A DNA stretch of 64,000 nucleotides. It comes from Arachis hypogaea. Lineage: Eukaryota; Streptophyta; Magnoliopsida; Fabales; Fabaceae. This document shows, piece after piece, positions 1-9,774 of the stretch (positions within the stretch are counted from its first letter, which is position 1; every line of letters starts with the position of its first letter). The stretch spans positions 89,136,626 to 89,200,625 of the forward strand of contig NC_092048.1 of the NCBI RefSeq assembly GCF_003086295.3, read 5' to 3'. The position numbers and the translations under genes are program-made. The notes under the pieces were generated by a model that was given only the letters and a program-made list of their open reading frames with translations, was not told the origin of the DNA and searched no databases.

Positions 1-688
1 AACATGAAAAGACACAAAACAAAAAATCATCAAGATCAAACAAGAAGACTTACGAAGAACAACTTGAAGATCATGAAGAATACTATGAATGCATGATATT
101 TTCGAAAAAATGCAAGATGCATATGCAAGTGACACCAAACTTATGATGTGACTCAAGACTCAAACAAGAAACACAAAATATTTTTTTGATTTTTATGATT
201 TTCTAATTTTTTTTTTGGATTTTTTTGAAAATTATATGAAAAAGAAAAATAAGAATTCCAAAATTTAAATATGAATTCCAGGAATCTTGCATTCTTAGTC
301 TAAAGCTTCAGTCCAGGAATTAGACATGGCTCACTAGCTAGCCAAGCTTTCAATGAAAGCTCCGGTCCAAAACACTAGACATGGCCAACGGCCAGCCAAG
401 CTTTAGCATGTAATTCAGATATGACATGCTTGACATACTCATTCCCAAAGGAATAGACATGGCTTTACAACCAGCCAGGCTTCAACATGCTTCATGAAAC
501 ACTAGAATTCATTCTTAAAAATTTTGAATAAAATTTTTTGAAAATTTTTATTTTTTTTTTTCGAAAACAAAGGAGAAATTTTTGAAAGATTTTTTTTTGA
601 AAAATATTTTTTTTTTGAAAAGAAAACAAAAAGAAAATTACCTAATCTGAGCAACAAGATGAACCGTCAGTTGTCCAAACTCAAACAA
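1..688 (-). other. Untranslated leader of element D (partial)
   Basis: A/T-rich low-complexity leader with poly-A runs (poly-T on the element strand) and tttcgaaaa-like stretches. No coding region; comparable to the E leader at 57517-59067. Confidence 0.7.
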
Positions 689-706
689 TCCCCAGCAATG
701 GCGCCA
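689..706 (-). other. Primer binding site of element D
   Basis: On the minus strand reads TGGCGCCATTGCTGGGGA, complementary with two mismatches to the 3' end of plant tRNA-Asp (perfect form TGGCGCCGTTGCCGGGGA). It lies six bases inside the LTR end, the normal place for reverse-transcription priming. Confidence 0.8.
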
Positions 707-748
707 AAAACTTGGTGCACAAAATTGTGATCTCCAGGCTCGAACAAA

Positions 749-765
749 TCCTGGTAATGGCTCCA
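749..765 (-). other. Degenerate second primer binding site inside the D LTR
   Basis: On the minus strand a GCACCA-like LTR end is followed by TGGAGCCATTACCAGGA, a decayed copy of the true primer site, then a short copy of the downstream leader. The true LTR end and primer site follow about 50 bases later. The E LTR carries the same arrangement at 57434-57466. Confidence 0.6.
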
Positions 766-1768
766 AAGCTTGGTGCTCTGATCTTAATTCATGATTGTCA
801 CAACTTCGATACAACTAACCAGCAAGTGCACTGGGTCGTCCAAGTAATACCTTACGTGAGTAAGGGTCGAATCCCACGGAGATTGTTGGTATGAAGCAAG
901 CTATGATCACCTTGTAAATCTCAGTTAGGCAGATATAAAGTGATAATGGTGTTTTCGAATGTTATATAATAAAAGAGGGATAGAGATACTTATGTAATTC
1001 ATTGGTAGGAATTTCAGATAAGCGAATGGAGATGCTTTTCGTTCCTCTGAACCTCTGCTTTCCCGCTATCTTCATCCAGTCAGTCTTACTCCTTTCCATG
1101 GCTGGCTTTATGCAAGGGCATCACCGTTGTCAGTGGCTACATCCCCTCCTCTCAGTGAATAATATGCTCATGCACCCTGTCACGGCACGGCTATTCATCT
1201 GTCGGTTCTCGATCATGCTGGAATAGGATTCACCCTCCTTTTGCGTCTGTCACTAACGCCCAACAATCGCGAGTTTGAAGCTCGTCACAGTCATTCAATC
1301 ATTGAATCCTACTCAGAATACCACAGACAAGGTTTAGACCTTCCGGATTCTCTTGAATGCCGCCATCATTCTAGCTTACGCCACGAAGATTCTGGTTAGG
1401 AGATCAAAGAGATACTCATTCTAGCTTAATTCATGTAGAACAGAAGTGTTTGTCAGGCACGCGTTCATAAGGGAGAAGGATGATGAGCGTCACACATAAT
1501 CATCACCTTCATCACGTTCTTGGGTGTGAATGGATATCTTAGAAGCGAAATAAGAAGAATTGAATAGAAAACAGTAGTACTTTGCATTAATCTTTGAGGA
1601 ACAGTAGAGCTCCACACCTTAATCTATGGAGTGTAGAAACTCTACCGTATGAAAATACATAAGTGAAGGTCCAGGCATGGCCGAGATGGCCAGCCCCCTA
1701 AAACGTGATCACAGGATCAAAATACAATCCAGGATCCAAAGATGGTCAAAAAGACCAGTAAAAGGTCC

Positions 1769-1776
1769 TATTTATA
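1769..1776 (-). promoter_or_regulatory. Putative TATA box of the D LTR
   Basis: TATAAATA on the minus strand, in the same LTR context as TATAAATA at 56405-56412 in E (tataaatagga). Position and conservation between the two LTRs support a core promoter; no transcription evidence is available. Confidence 0.5.
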
Positions 1777-1892
1777 ATAAACTAGTCACTAGGGTTTACA
1801 TGAGTAAGTAATTGATGCATAAATCCACTTCCGGGGCCCACTTGGTGTGTGTTTGGGCTGAGCTTAAGTGTAGCACGTGCAGATGCCATTTG

Positions 1893-2012
1893 TGGAGTTG
1901 AACGCCAGTTTCTGTGCCAGTTTGGGCGTTCAACTCTGGTTTTGGATCCTTTTCTGGCGCTGGACGCCAGATTTGGGCAGAAGGCTGGTGTTGAACGCCA
2001 GTTTACGTCGTC
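1893..2012. repeat. CpG palindrome cluster (GGCGTTnAACGCC type) in the D LTR
   Basis: Several copies of the self-complementary motif family cTGGCGTTnAACGCCAg, including a perfect tctggcgctggacgccaga-like copy near 1967-1984. Copies are separated by about 30 bases of degenerate linker. Confidence 0.8.
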
Positions 2013-2376
2013 AATTCTTGGCCAAAGTATGGACTATTATATATTGCCGGAAAGCCCTGGATGTCTACTCTCCAACGCAATTGGAAGCGCGCCATTTCGA
2101 GTTCTGTAGCTCCAGAAAATCCACTTTGAGTGCAGGGAGGTCAGAATCCAACAGCATCAGCAGTCCTTTTTCAACCTCTGAATCTGATTTCTGCTCAAGT
2201 CCCTCAATTTCAGCCAGAAAATACCTGAAATCACAGAAAAACACACAAACTCATAGTAAAGTCCAGAAATGTGAATTTAACATAAAAACTTATGAAAACA
2301 TCCCTAAAAGTAACTAGATCCTACTAAAAACATACTAAAAATAATGCCAAAAAGCGTATAAATTATCCGCTCATCA

Positions 2377-3035
2377 CTATTACCCACTCAATTTTTCCTT
2401 GGGTTGGAGTCATCTTTTTGGGCTCTTCCATGAAAGCTTCCACTTCTTGGGTGATTACCTCTTCCTCACCACTCTTTTCTAGCTCTTCACTTTCTCTCTC
2501 AAACTCGAGAGAGGAAGGTTCCTCAAGATCATTGAGGGGATTGACCAAGGTGGACAAAAAATTATTGATGATGGAATCCACTTCTTGATCAAACTCCCTC
2601 AATTCTCCATTTACCTCTCCCGGTTCAAAAGTTCTACTTTCCTCCTCTTGTTGCAATTCTTGTCCTAGCTCTTCTTCTTCTACCTTAGACTCCATGTTCT
2701 ACTCCTCACTACACTCCTTACTTGATCATCCACCTTCTTCAAGGGGAATGTCTTGAGTGGTTGAGTGTAGTGAGGCCAAGCGGTTCACCGCTTCGGCTAT
2801 GGTAGCAATGAACTCCCCTTGCTTTTTTCGGAACCCTTCTTGCTCTTGGAAGAATGCTTGAAGGTCTTGTTGTTCTTGGGATAAGGGTTGGAAAACATCA
2901 CAATTGGATGAAAGAGAAGGTTCATTGGTTGGGAAAATGGTTGTATAGACATCTTGATTCCATGGAGGTGGATGGTGTGGAGCTTGAAGGTTTGGTGGTT
3001 GATGGTTGTGTATGGGGTATCTTTCATATCTTTGG
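2377..3035 (-). pseudogene. Element C coding remnant: acidic, coiled-coil-like ORF
   Basis: The clearest piece is the minus-strand frame starting at 2695, a strongly acidic, Glu-rich stretch that runs into the D insertion. Upstream (2700-3035) a different frame reads a Gln/Glu-rich helix (FFQEQEGFRKKQGEF, then IAEAVNRLASL) preceded by a Pro/Ser/Thr-rich segment. The reading must change frame at least once, so it is broken. The order (Pro-rich, helix, acidic) resembles ORF1 of element B at 16518-18083. Function unknown; there is no zinc knuckle or protease motif. Confidence 0.45.
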
Positions 3036-3040
3036 ATTTG
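3036..3040. repeat. Target site duplication of element A (ATTTG)
   Basis: ATTTG directly precedes the TGATGAG start of the left LTR and is repeated at 25464-25468 directly after the GCACCA end of the right LTR. Confidence 0.9.
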
Positions 3041-4583
3041 TGATGAGCGGATATTTTATACGCTTTTTGGGGTTAATTTCATATAGTTTTTAGTATGATT
3101 TGGTTAGTTTTTAGTATATTTTCATTAGTTTTTAGGCAAAATTTATATTTCTGGACTTTACTATGAGTTTGTGTGTTTTTCTGTAATTTCAGGTATTTTC
3201 TGGCTGAAATTGAGGGAGCTGAGCAAAAATCTGATTCAGGCTGAAAAAGGACTGCTGATGCTGTTGGATTCTGACCTCTCATCACTCGGAATGGATTTTC
3301 AAGAGCTACAAAAGTCCAATCGGCGCGCTTCTAATTGCGTTGGAAAGTAGACATCCAGGGCTTTCTAGCAATATATAATAGTCCATACTTTGATCAAGGA
3401 TAGACGACGTAAACTGGCATTCAACGCCAGTTCTATGTTGTAGTCTGGCGTCCAGCGCCAAAAACAGGCTACAAGTTGGAGTTCAACGCCAGAAACAGGT
3501 TACAACCTGGTGTTGAACGCCTAAAACAGCCCAAGCATGTGAGAAGCTTAAGTCTCAGCCCCAACACACACCAAGTGGGCCCCAGAAGTGGATTTCTGCA
3601 CTATCCATCATAGTTTACTCATTTTCTGTAAACCTAGGTTACTAGTTTAGTATTTAAACAACTTTTAGAAATTTATTTTGTATCTCATGACATTTTTAGA
3701 TCTAAACTTTGTACTTTTTGACGGCATGAGTGTCTAAACTCCATTGTTGGGGGTGAGGAGCTCTGCTGTATCTCGATGAATTAATGCAACTATTTCTATT
3801 TTCTATTCAACACGCTTGTTTCTATCTAAGATGTTCATTCGTGCTTCATTATGACGAAGGTGATGATCCGTGACATTCATCACCATTCTCAACCTATGAA
3901 GGTGTGCCTGACAACCACCTCTGTTCTACATTAGATTGAATGAGGATCTATTAGATTCCTTAATCAGAATCTTCGTGGTATAAGCTAGAATCCATTGGCA
4001 GCATCCTTGAGAATCCGAAAAGTCTAAACCCTATCTGTGGTATTCCGAGTAGGATTCAAGGATTGGATGATTGTGACGAGCTTCAAACTCGCGAGTGCTG
4101 GGCATAGTGATAGACGCAAAAGGATAGTAAATCCTATTCCGGTATGATCGAGAACCTACAGATGATTAGCCGTGTGGTGACAGCGCACCTGGACCATTTT
4201 CACTGAGAGGACGGATGGTAGCCATTGACAACGATGATCCACCAACACACAGCTTGCCATAGAAGGAACCTTGCGTGCGTGAAGAAGAAGGCAGAGAGAA
4301 AGCAGAAATTCAGAAGACAAAGCATCTCTAAAACTCCAACATATTCTCCATTACTGCAGAATAAGTATTTATTTTATGCCCTTTCATTTTTCACAATTCA
4401 AACTAAGAATTATTATTGATATTATATCCTGACTAAGAGTTGCAAGATAACCATAGATTGCTTCAAACCAACAATCTCCGTGGGATTCGACCCTTACTCA
4501 CGTAAGGTATTACTTGGACGACCCAGTGCACTTGCTGGTTAGTTGTACGGAATTACATAGTGTGAAGTAATTTTCGTGCACCA
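3041..4583 (+). repeat. Element A 5' LTR (1543 bp)
   Basis: Begins TGATGAGCGG and ends GCACCA; aligned base for base with 23921-25463. It contains a palindrome cluster (3412-3530) and an imperfect inverted repeat at its very start (AGCGGATA at 3046 and TATACGCT at 3057). Confidence 0.93.
3412..3530. repeat. CpG palindrome cluster (GGCGTTnAACGCC type) in the A 5' LTR
   Basis: Four degenerate copies of ctggcgttcaacgccag-like motifs, including the variant tggcgtccagcgcca, about 30-35 bases apart. The same cluster is in the 3' LTR at 24294-24402 with different point mutations. Confidence 0.8.
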
Positions 4584-4589
4584 AGTTTT

Positions 4590-4607
4590 TGGCGCCGTTG
4601 CCGGGGA
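4590..4607 (+). other. Primer binding site of element A
   Basis: TGGCGCCGTTGCCGGGGA, a perfect complement of the 3' end (with CCA) of plant tRNA-Asp, six bases after the LTR end. Confidence 0.92.
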
Positions 4608-5743
4608 TTATTCGAGTTTGGACAACTGACGGTTTATTTTGTTGCTTAGATTAGGAAAAATTTTTCTTTTTGGTTTAGAGTCTTCTATTATTGTTTTGGT
4701 TGAAATTTTCTTTTTTTTAAAAATCCTTATTTTCTCTTTTTAAATTTCTTGAAAATTTTTTTTACTGATAATTGAGTTTTTCTGTTTGAGTTTAGTTTCA
4801 TATCTTAAGTTTGGTGTCAATTGTATGTTTTTATTTTCTTTTAAAATTTTCGAAATTGGTGTTCTTTGTTTTTCCTGGATCTTCAAGTTGTTCTTGTTTA
4901 TTTTTCTTGTTTGATCTTTGGTTTTTTTTTTTGTTCTGTTTCTTTTCTTGTTTTTCTTGTGCCTTTTCAAAACTTTAGTTTTCGAAAAAAAAAATTCATT
5001 CTTAGTTATTAAAAATACTTCTTCAAAACAAGTGTTACATTTACTGCCCAATTGGCTAGAGCGTTGGTCTATGTTCTTGGTAATTGGGTATCTTCTTTTT
5101 AAATTCTTTTTTTCAAAAAATAATTTTTCTATTAAATCTTGTGCCAAACTTTAAGTTTGGTATTTTCTTGTTGATTTTTCTTTGGTTTTCGAAAATTTTA
5201 TTTTGGTTTTCTAAAAATTTTAAGTTTGATGTTCTACCTTCATGTTCTTGTTGTTCTTGTGATTCTTCGAAGTATTCTTGAGTCTTCTTTGTGTTTTGAT
5301 CTTAAAATTTTTAAGTTTGGTGTTCCTTGGTGTTTTCCCTCCAAAATTTTCGAAAACAAGGAGCATTAAATCCAAAAATTTTAAGTTGTGTGTCTTTTAT
5401 GAGTTTTTCTCTTTCATCATAAAATTCAAAAATCAAAAAAATATCTTTTCTTCATTCCACTCATAATTTTTGAAAAGTTAGCATTAAATTAGTCATCAAA
5501 TTTAAAAATCATATCTTTTTCAAATCATATCTTTTTCAAATCATATCTTTTCCAATCAAATCCTTTCAATCATATCTTTTTCAAAACTTCCCAACAAATT
5601 TCTTTTTTCTTCTTTCTCTCTCTTCATTTTTCAAAAATCTTCACTCATTTTTATTTCTTTTATTTTAATTTATTTTATTTTCGAAATAAATAAATAAATA
5701 AATAAATTTTTTTTTTATTTTACATCATCTCCCTTTCTCCATC
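4608..5743 (+). other. Untranslated leader of element A
   Basis: T-rich leader with no ORF that looks coding. It carries several copies of TTTAAGTTTGGTGTT-like sequence (4806, 5152, 5221 and 5312) resembling the element's own polypurine-tract region, a run of near-identical aatcatatctttttca repeats (5508-5590) and an inverted repeat CCCAATT/AATTGGG (5047-5053, 5082-5088). A short AATA repeat lies at 5689-5707. Confidence 0.7.
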
Positions 5744-6778
5744 ATGGATCTAAGTGGAAATGAACAGTCCAGAAGGACTCTGGGGTCATATGCTAACCCC
5801 ACTACTGCTTCATATGGGAGTAGTAGCAGTATACCCTCCATTGGAGTCAGTAGCTTTGAGTTGAATCCTCAGCTCATTATCATGGTGCAGCAAAGTTGCC
5901 AGTATTCCAGTCTTCCACAGGAAGAACCTATAGAGTTTCTGGCACAGTTTTTACAAATTGCTGACACAGTCCATGATAAGGAAGTAGATCAGGATGTCTA
6001 CAGACTATTACTGTTTCCATTTGTTGTAAAAGACCAAGCTAAGAGGTGGTTAAATAACCAACCTAAGGCTAGCATAAGGACATGGAAACAGCTGTCAGAA
6101 AAATTCCTGAATCAATATTTTCCTCCAAAAAGGATGACACAGCTAAGGCTGGACATCCAAGGCTTTAAACAAGGAGATAATGAATCTCTTTATGATGCCT
6201 GGGAGAGATACAGAGAGATGCTAAGAAAATGCCCCTCTGAAATGTTTTCAGAGTGGGTTTAGTTAGACATTTTCTATTATGGGCTTACAGAAAGAGCTCA
6301 GATTTCTCTAGATTACTCAGCTGATGAATCTATCCACATGAGAAAGACAATTGAAGAAGCTCAAGAGCTCATGGATACAGTTGCCAGAAATCAGTATCTG
6401 TACCTAAGCAGTGAATCTTCTATGAAAGAAGAGGCTAGAACAGTGACTGCTGAACTGAGTCCTGCAGAACAAGCTACTGAATTCAATCAGCAATTGGATT
6501 TTCTAACAAAACAGTTAGCCGAATTCAAAGAGAGACTACAAGAGACAAGAATGGCTAATATAAATATGGAAGTACAATTAAAGCAAACAAAGCAGCAGCT
6601 ATCAAAACAAATAACAGAAGAGTGCCAAGCAGTTCAATTGAGAAGTGGGAAAACATTAGATGCCCAACCTCAAGGTAGCAGGAAGCCAAGAAATGAGAAA
6701 ACTACCCAAAATCCATCTGAGGACAGTAAGAGCCCGGAGAGGAATGATTCTGGCAATCAAACGCCAGAAATTGGGTGA
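5744..6778 (+). pseudogene. gag: Element A gag (capsid), with in-frame stops
   Basis: Encodes the Gag capsid polyprotein that would form the cytoplasmic particle. A retrotransposon Gag (PF03732-type) core is readable from about 5985 to 6250, with the conserved VYRLLLFPF and AKRWLNNQP segments and the YDAWERYREMLRKCP block. The frame is interrupted by TAG at 6260-6262, where relatives have a sense codon, then continues as a Gln/Glu-rich helical region to TGA at 6776-6778. The next frame is the same, so gag and pol were one ORF. I see no CCHC zinc knuckle. The ATG at 5744 lacks the charged N-terminal extension present in E and F gag. The palindrome cluster at 6747-6957 straddles the end of this segment. 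Confidence 0.85.
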
Positions 6779-6957
6779 AAAGATGGCGTTGAATGCCCAA
6801 ACCATGCTCAGTCCTGGCGTTCAGCGCCAGAAACAAGCAAGGAATTGGCGTTGAACGCCCAAAAGAAGCACAATTCTGGCGTTCAAACGCCAGGAACAAG
6901 TAAGGATTTGGTGTCCAATGCTACTCCAGCTTCTGACTCTGGCAATCAAATGCCAGT
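6747..6957 (+). repeat. CpG palindrome cluster inside the A gag-pol reading frame
   Basis: Copies of ctggcgttnaacgccag type at about 6748, 6783, 6817, 6847, 6876 and 6940, in the same linker style (agaaacaagca) as the noncoding clusters. The frame stays open through most of it, so the repeats are translated as a linker between Gag and protease. Confidence 0.75.
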
Positions 6958-9774
6958 GAGGGATCAGACACACACCAGTGCTGATAACAACCCCTCTAAA
7001 AAGGCTTCTCCAACCACCTCTATAGGAAGTAAACCTGCTGGAATTAAGGTTGAGGAATACAAAGCCAAGATGCCTTATCCTCAAAAACTCCACAAAGAGG
7101 AGCAGCATAAGCAATTTGCTCGCTTTGCAGACTATCTTCAGACTCTTGAAATAAAGATTCCGTTTGCAGAGGCACTTGAGCAAATACCTTCTTATGCCAA
7201 GTTCATGAAAGAGATCTTGAGTCATAAGAAGGATTGGAGAGAAACTAAAAGAGTTCTCCTCACTGAAGAATGTACTGCAGTCATTCTGAAAAGCTTCCCA
7301 GAAAAGCTTAAGGATCCCGGGAGCTTTTTGATACCATGCACACTAGAGGGTAATTGCACCAAGACAGCTTTATGTGATCTTAGAGCAAGCATCAATCTAA
7401 TACCTGCATCCACTATCAGAAAGCTTGGTTTAACTAAAGAAGTCAAACCAACCCGGATATGTCTCCAACTTGCTGATGGCTCCATTAAATACCCATCAGG
7501 CGTGATTGAGGACATGATTGTCAGGGTTGGGCCATTCGCGTTTCCCACTAACTTTGTAGTGCTGGAAATGGAGGAGCACAAGAGTGCTACTCTCATCCTA
7601 GGAAGACCTTTCCTAGCAACTGGACGAACTCTCATTGATGTCCAAAAGGGAGAAGTCACCCTGAGAGTCAATGAGGATGAGTTTAAGTTGAATGCTGTCA
7701 ATGCCATGCAGCATCCAGACACACCAAAAGACTGCATGAAAGTTGATCTTATTGACTCTTTGGTAGAGGAGATCAACATGGCTGAGAGTCTCGAATCAGA
7801 GTTGGAAGATATCTTTAAAGATGTCCAACCTGATCTTGAGGATTCAGAGGAATTGAAAGAGCCTCTGAAATTTCCTCAGGAAGAGGAAAAACCTCCTAAA
7901 CCCGAGCTCAAACCATTACCACCATCCCTGAAATATGCATTTCTGGGAGAAGGTGACACTTTTCCAGTGATCATAAGCTTTGCTTTAAATCCACAGGAAG
8001 AGGAAGCACTAATTCAAGTGCTAAGGACACACAAGACAGCTCTTGGGTGGTCCATAGGTGACCTTAAGGGCATAAGCCCAGCTAGATGCATGCACAAGAT
8101 CTTATTGGAGGACAATGCTAAGCCAGTGGTTCAACCACAGAGGCGGCTAAATCCAGCCATAAAGGAAGTGGTGCAGAAAGAGGTCACCAAATTACTGGAG
8201 GTTGGGATTATTTATCCTATTTCTGATAGCCCCTGGGTAAGCCTTGTCCAAGTTGTCCCCAAAAAGGGAGGCATGACAGTGGTTCATAATGAAAAAAATA
8301 AACTGGTTCCTACAAGAACAGTTACAGGGTGGCGCATGTGTATTGACTACAGAAGGCTCAATACAGCCACCAGAAAGGATCATTTTCCTTTACCATTCAT
8401 AGACCAGATGCTAGAAAGACTAGCAGGTCATGATTATTACTGTTTTTTGGATGGCTATTCAGGCTACAACCAAATTGCAGTAGATCCCCAAGATCAAGAG
8501 AAAACAGCATTCACATGTCCATCTGGAGTGTTTGCTTACAGAAGGATGCCATTTGGGCTGTGTAATGCGCCTGCAACCTTTTAGAGATGCATGCTCTCTA
8601 TTTTCTCTGATATGGTGGAAAATTTTCTGGAAGTCTTCATGGATGACTTCTCAGTATATGGAGACTCATTCAGCTCCGGTCTTGATCACCTGACATTGGT
8701 TTTGAAAAGATGCCAAGAGACCAACCTGGTTTTAAACTGGGAAAAATGTCACTTTATGGTGACTAACAGGATTGCCCTTGGGCATAAAATTTCAAACAAG
8801 GGAATAGAGGTGGATCAAGCTAAAATAGAGGTAATTGAAAAATTACCACCACCTGCTAATGTTAAGGCAATCAGAAGCTTTCTGGGGCATGCAGGATTCT
8901 ACAGGAGGTTTATAAAGGATTTTTCAAAAATCGCAAAACCCCTGAGCAATCTGCTAGCTGCTGACACACCATTTGTGTTTAACACAGAGTGTCTGCAGGC
9001 GTTTGAAACTTTGAAAGCTAAGCTGGTCACAGCACCAGTTATTTCTGCACCAGACTGGACATTACCATTTGAACTAATGTGTGATGCCAGTGACCATGCC
9101 ATTGGTGCAGTACTGGGACAAAGGCATGACAAGCTTCTGCATGTCATTTATTATGCTAGCCGCATTTTAAATGATGCCCAGAAAAACTACACAACCACAG
9201 AAAAAAATTGCTTGCAGTGGTTTATGCCATTGAGAAGTTTAGATCATACTTAGTAGGATCAAAAGTGATTGTGTACACTGACCATGCTGCTCTTAAATAT
9301 CTAATCACAAAGCAAGATTCAAAACCCAGACTCATAAGATGGGTGTTACTTCTGCAGGAGTTTGATATAGAAATAAGAGACAGAAAAGGGACAGAAAACC
9401 AAGTGGCTGACCATCTGTCCCGGATAGAGCCAGTAGAAGGGGCGTCCTTTCCCTCTATTGAGATCTCTGAAACCTTTCCAGATGAGCATTTGTTTGCCAT
9501 TCAGGAAACACCATGGTTTGCAGACATTGCAAACTATAAAGCTGCAAGGTTCATACCCAAGGAGTACAGCAGGCAACAAAAGAAAAAATTAATTACTGAT
9601 GCAAAGTAGTACTTGTGGGATGAACCCTATCTCTTTAAGAGATGTGCAGACAGAATAATCCATAGGTGTGTGCCTAGAGAAGAAGCACAGAGGATCTTAT
9701 GGCATTGCCATGGATCACAATATGGAGGCCATTTCGGAGGTGAGCGAACAGCCACCAAGGTCCTCCAATGTGGC
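6779..9774 (+). pseudogene. pol: Element A pol: protease, reverse transcriptase, RNase H, start of integrase
   Basis: Same frame as gag. Protease is at about 7330-7680, with its active-site block at 7376-7390 reading D-L-R-A-S instead of the usual D-L-G-A-S, followed by ILGRPFLAT. Reverse transcriptase is at about 8200-8800 with GWRMCIDYRRLN and the catalytic FMDD at 8636-8647; it is interrupted by TAG at 8582-8584. RNase H follows (CDASDHAIGAVL, then YTTTEK). Near 9207 a one-base loss in an A-run shifts the frame. The shifted frame continues ([16 protein letters not shown]) to TAG at 9607-9609 and then into the N-terminal zinc-binding part of integrase, where element B is inserted at 9775. 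The ORF resumes at 19680. Products would copy the RNA in the particle; this copy cannot make them. Confidence 0.9.
9770..9774. repeat. Target site duplication of element B (GTGGC)
   Basis: GTGGC before the TGACGAG start of the left LTR recurs at 19675-19679 after the TATCA end of the right LTR. Removing B and one copy restores an uninterrupted integrase codon series across the junction. Confidence 0.93.

Larger units (their letters stand above)
1..2376 (-). mobile_element. Element D: 5' end of an Athila-like LTR retrotransposon (partial)
   Basis: Read on the minus strand this is a complete 5' LTR (713-2376), a tRNA-Asp-type primer binding site (689-706) and the first 688 bases of untranslated leader. 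The rest of the element lies beyond the left edge. The LTR begins TGATGAGCGGATAATTTATACG on its own strand and ends GCACCA, the same subfamily as element E. The leader after the primer site matches the E leader (the block around gtttggacaactgacgg). Its right flank ctatt (2377-2381) is the expected target duplication, but the other copy is outside the window. D is inserted into element C. Confidence 0.85.
713..2376 (-). repeat. Element D 5' LTR (1664 bp)
   Basis: TG...CA-bounded LTR on the minus strand, homologous along its length to the E LTR (55805-57492) and more distantly to the A LTRs. It holds a CpG-palindrome cluster (1893-2012), a TATA box and, near its own 3' end, a degenerate internal copy of the primer binding site (749-765). 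Confidence 0.85.

Noticed and set aside
2766..2790. Hairpin aagcgg-ttca-ccgctt in the C remnant
   Set aside because: Single occurrence, no tract or flank in common with the recurrent hairpins, within former coding sequence.
4225..4419. 64-residue ORF present in both A LTRs (also 25105-25299)
   Set aside because: Conserved only because the LTRs are copies; short, low complexity, no domain.
7222..7779. 185-residue minus-strand ORF opposite A protease
   Set aside because: Shadow of the conserved plus-strand protease frame.
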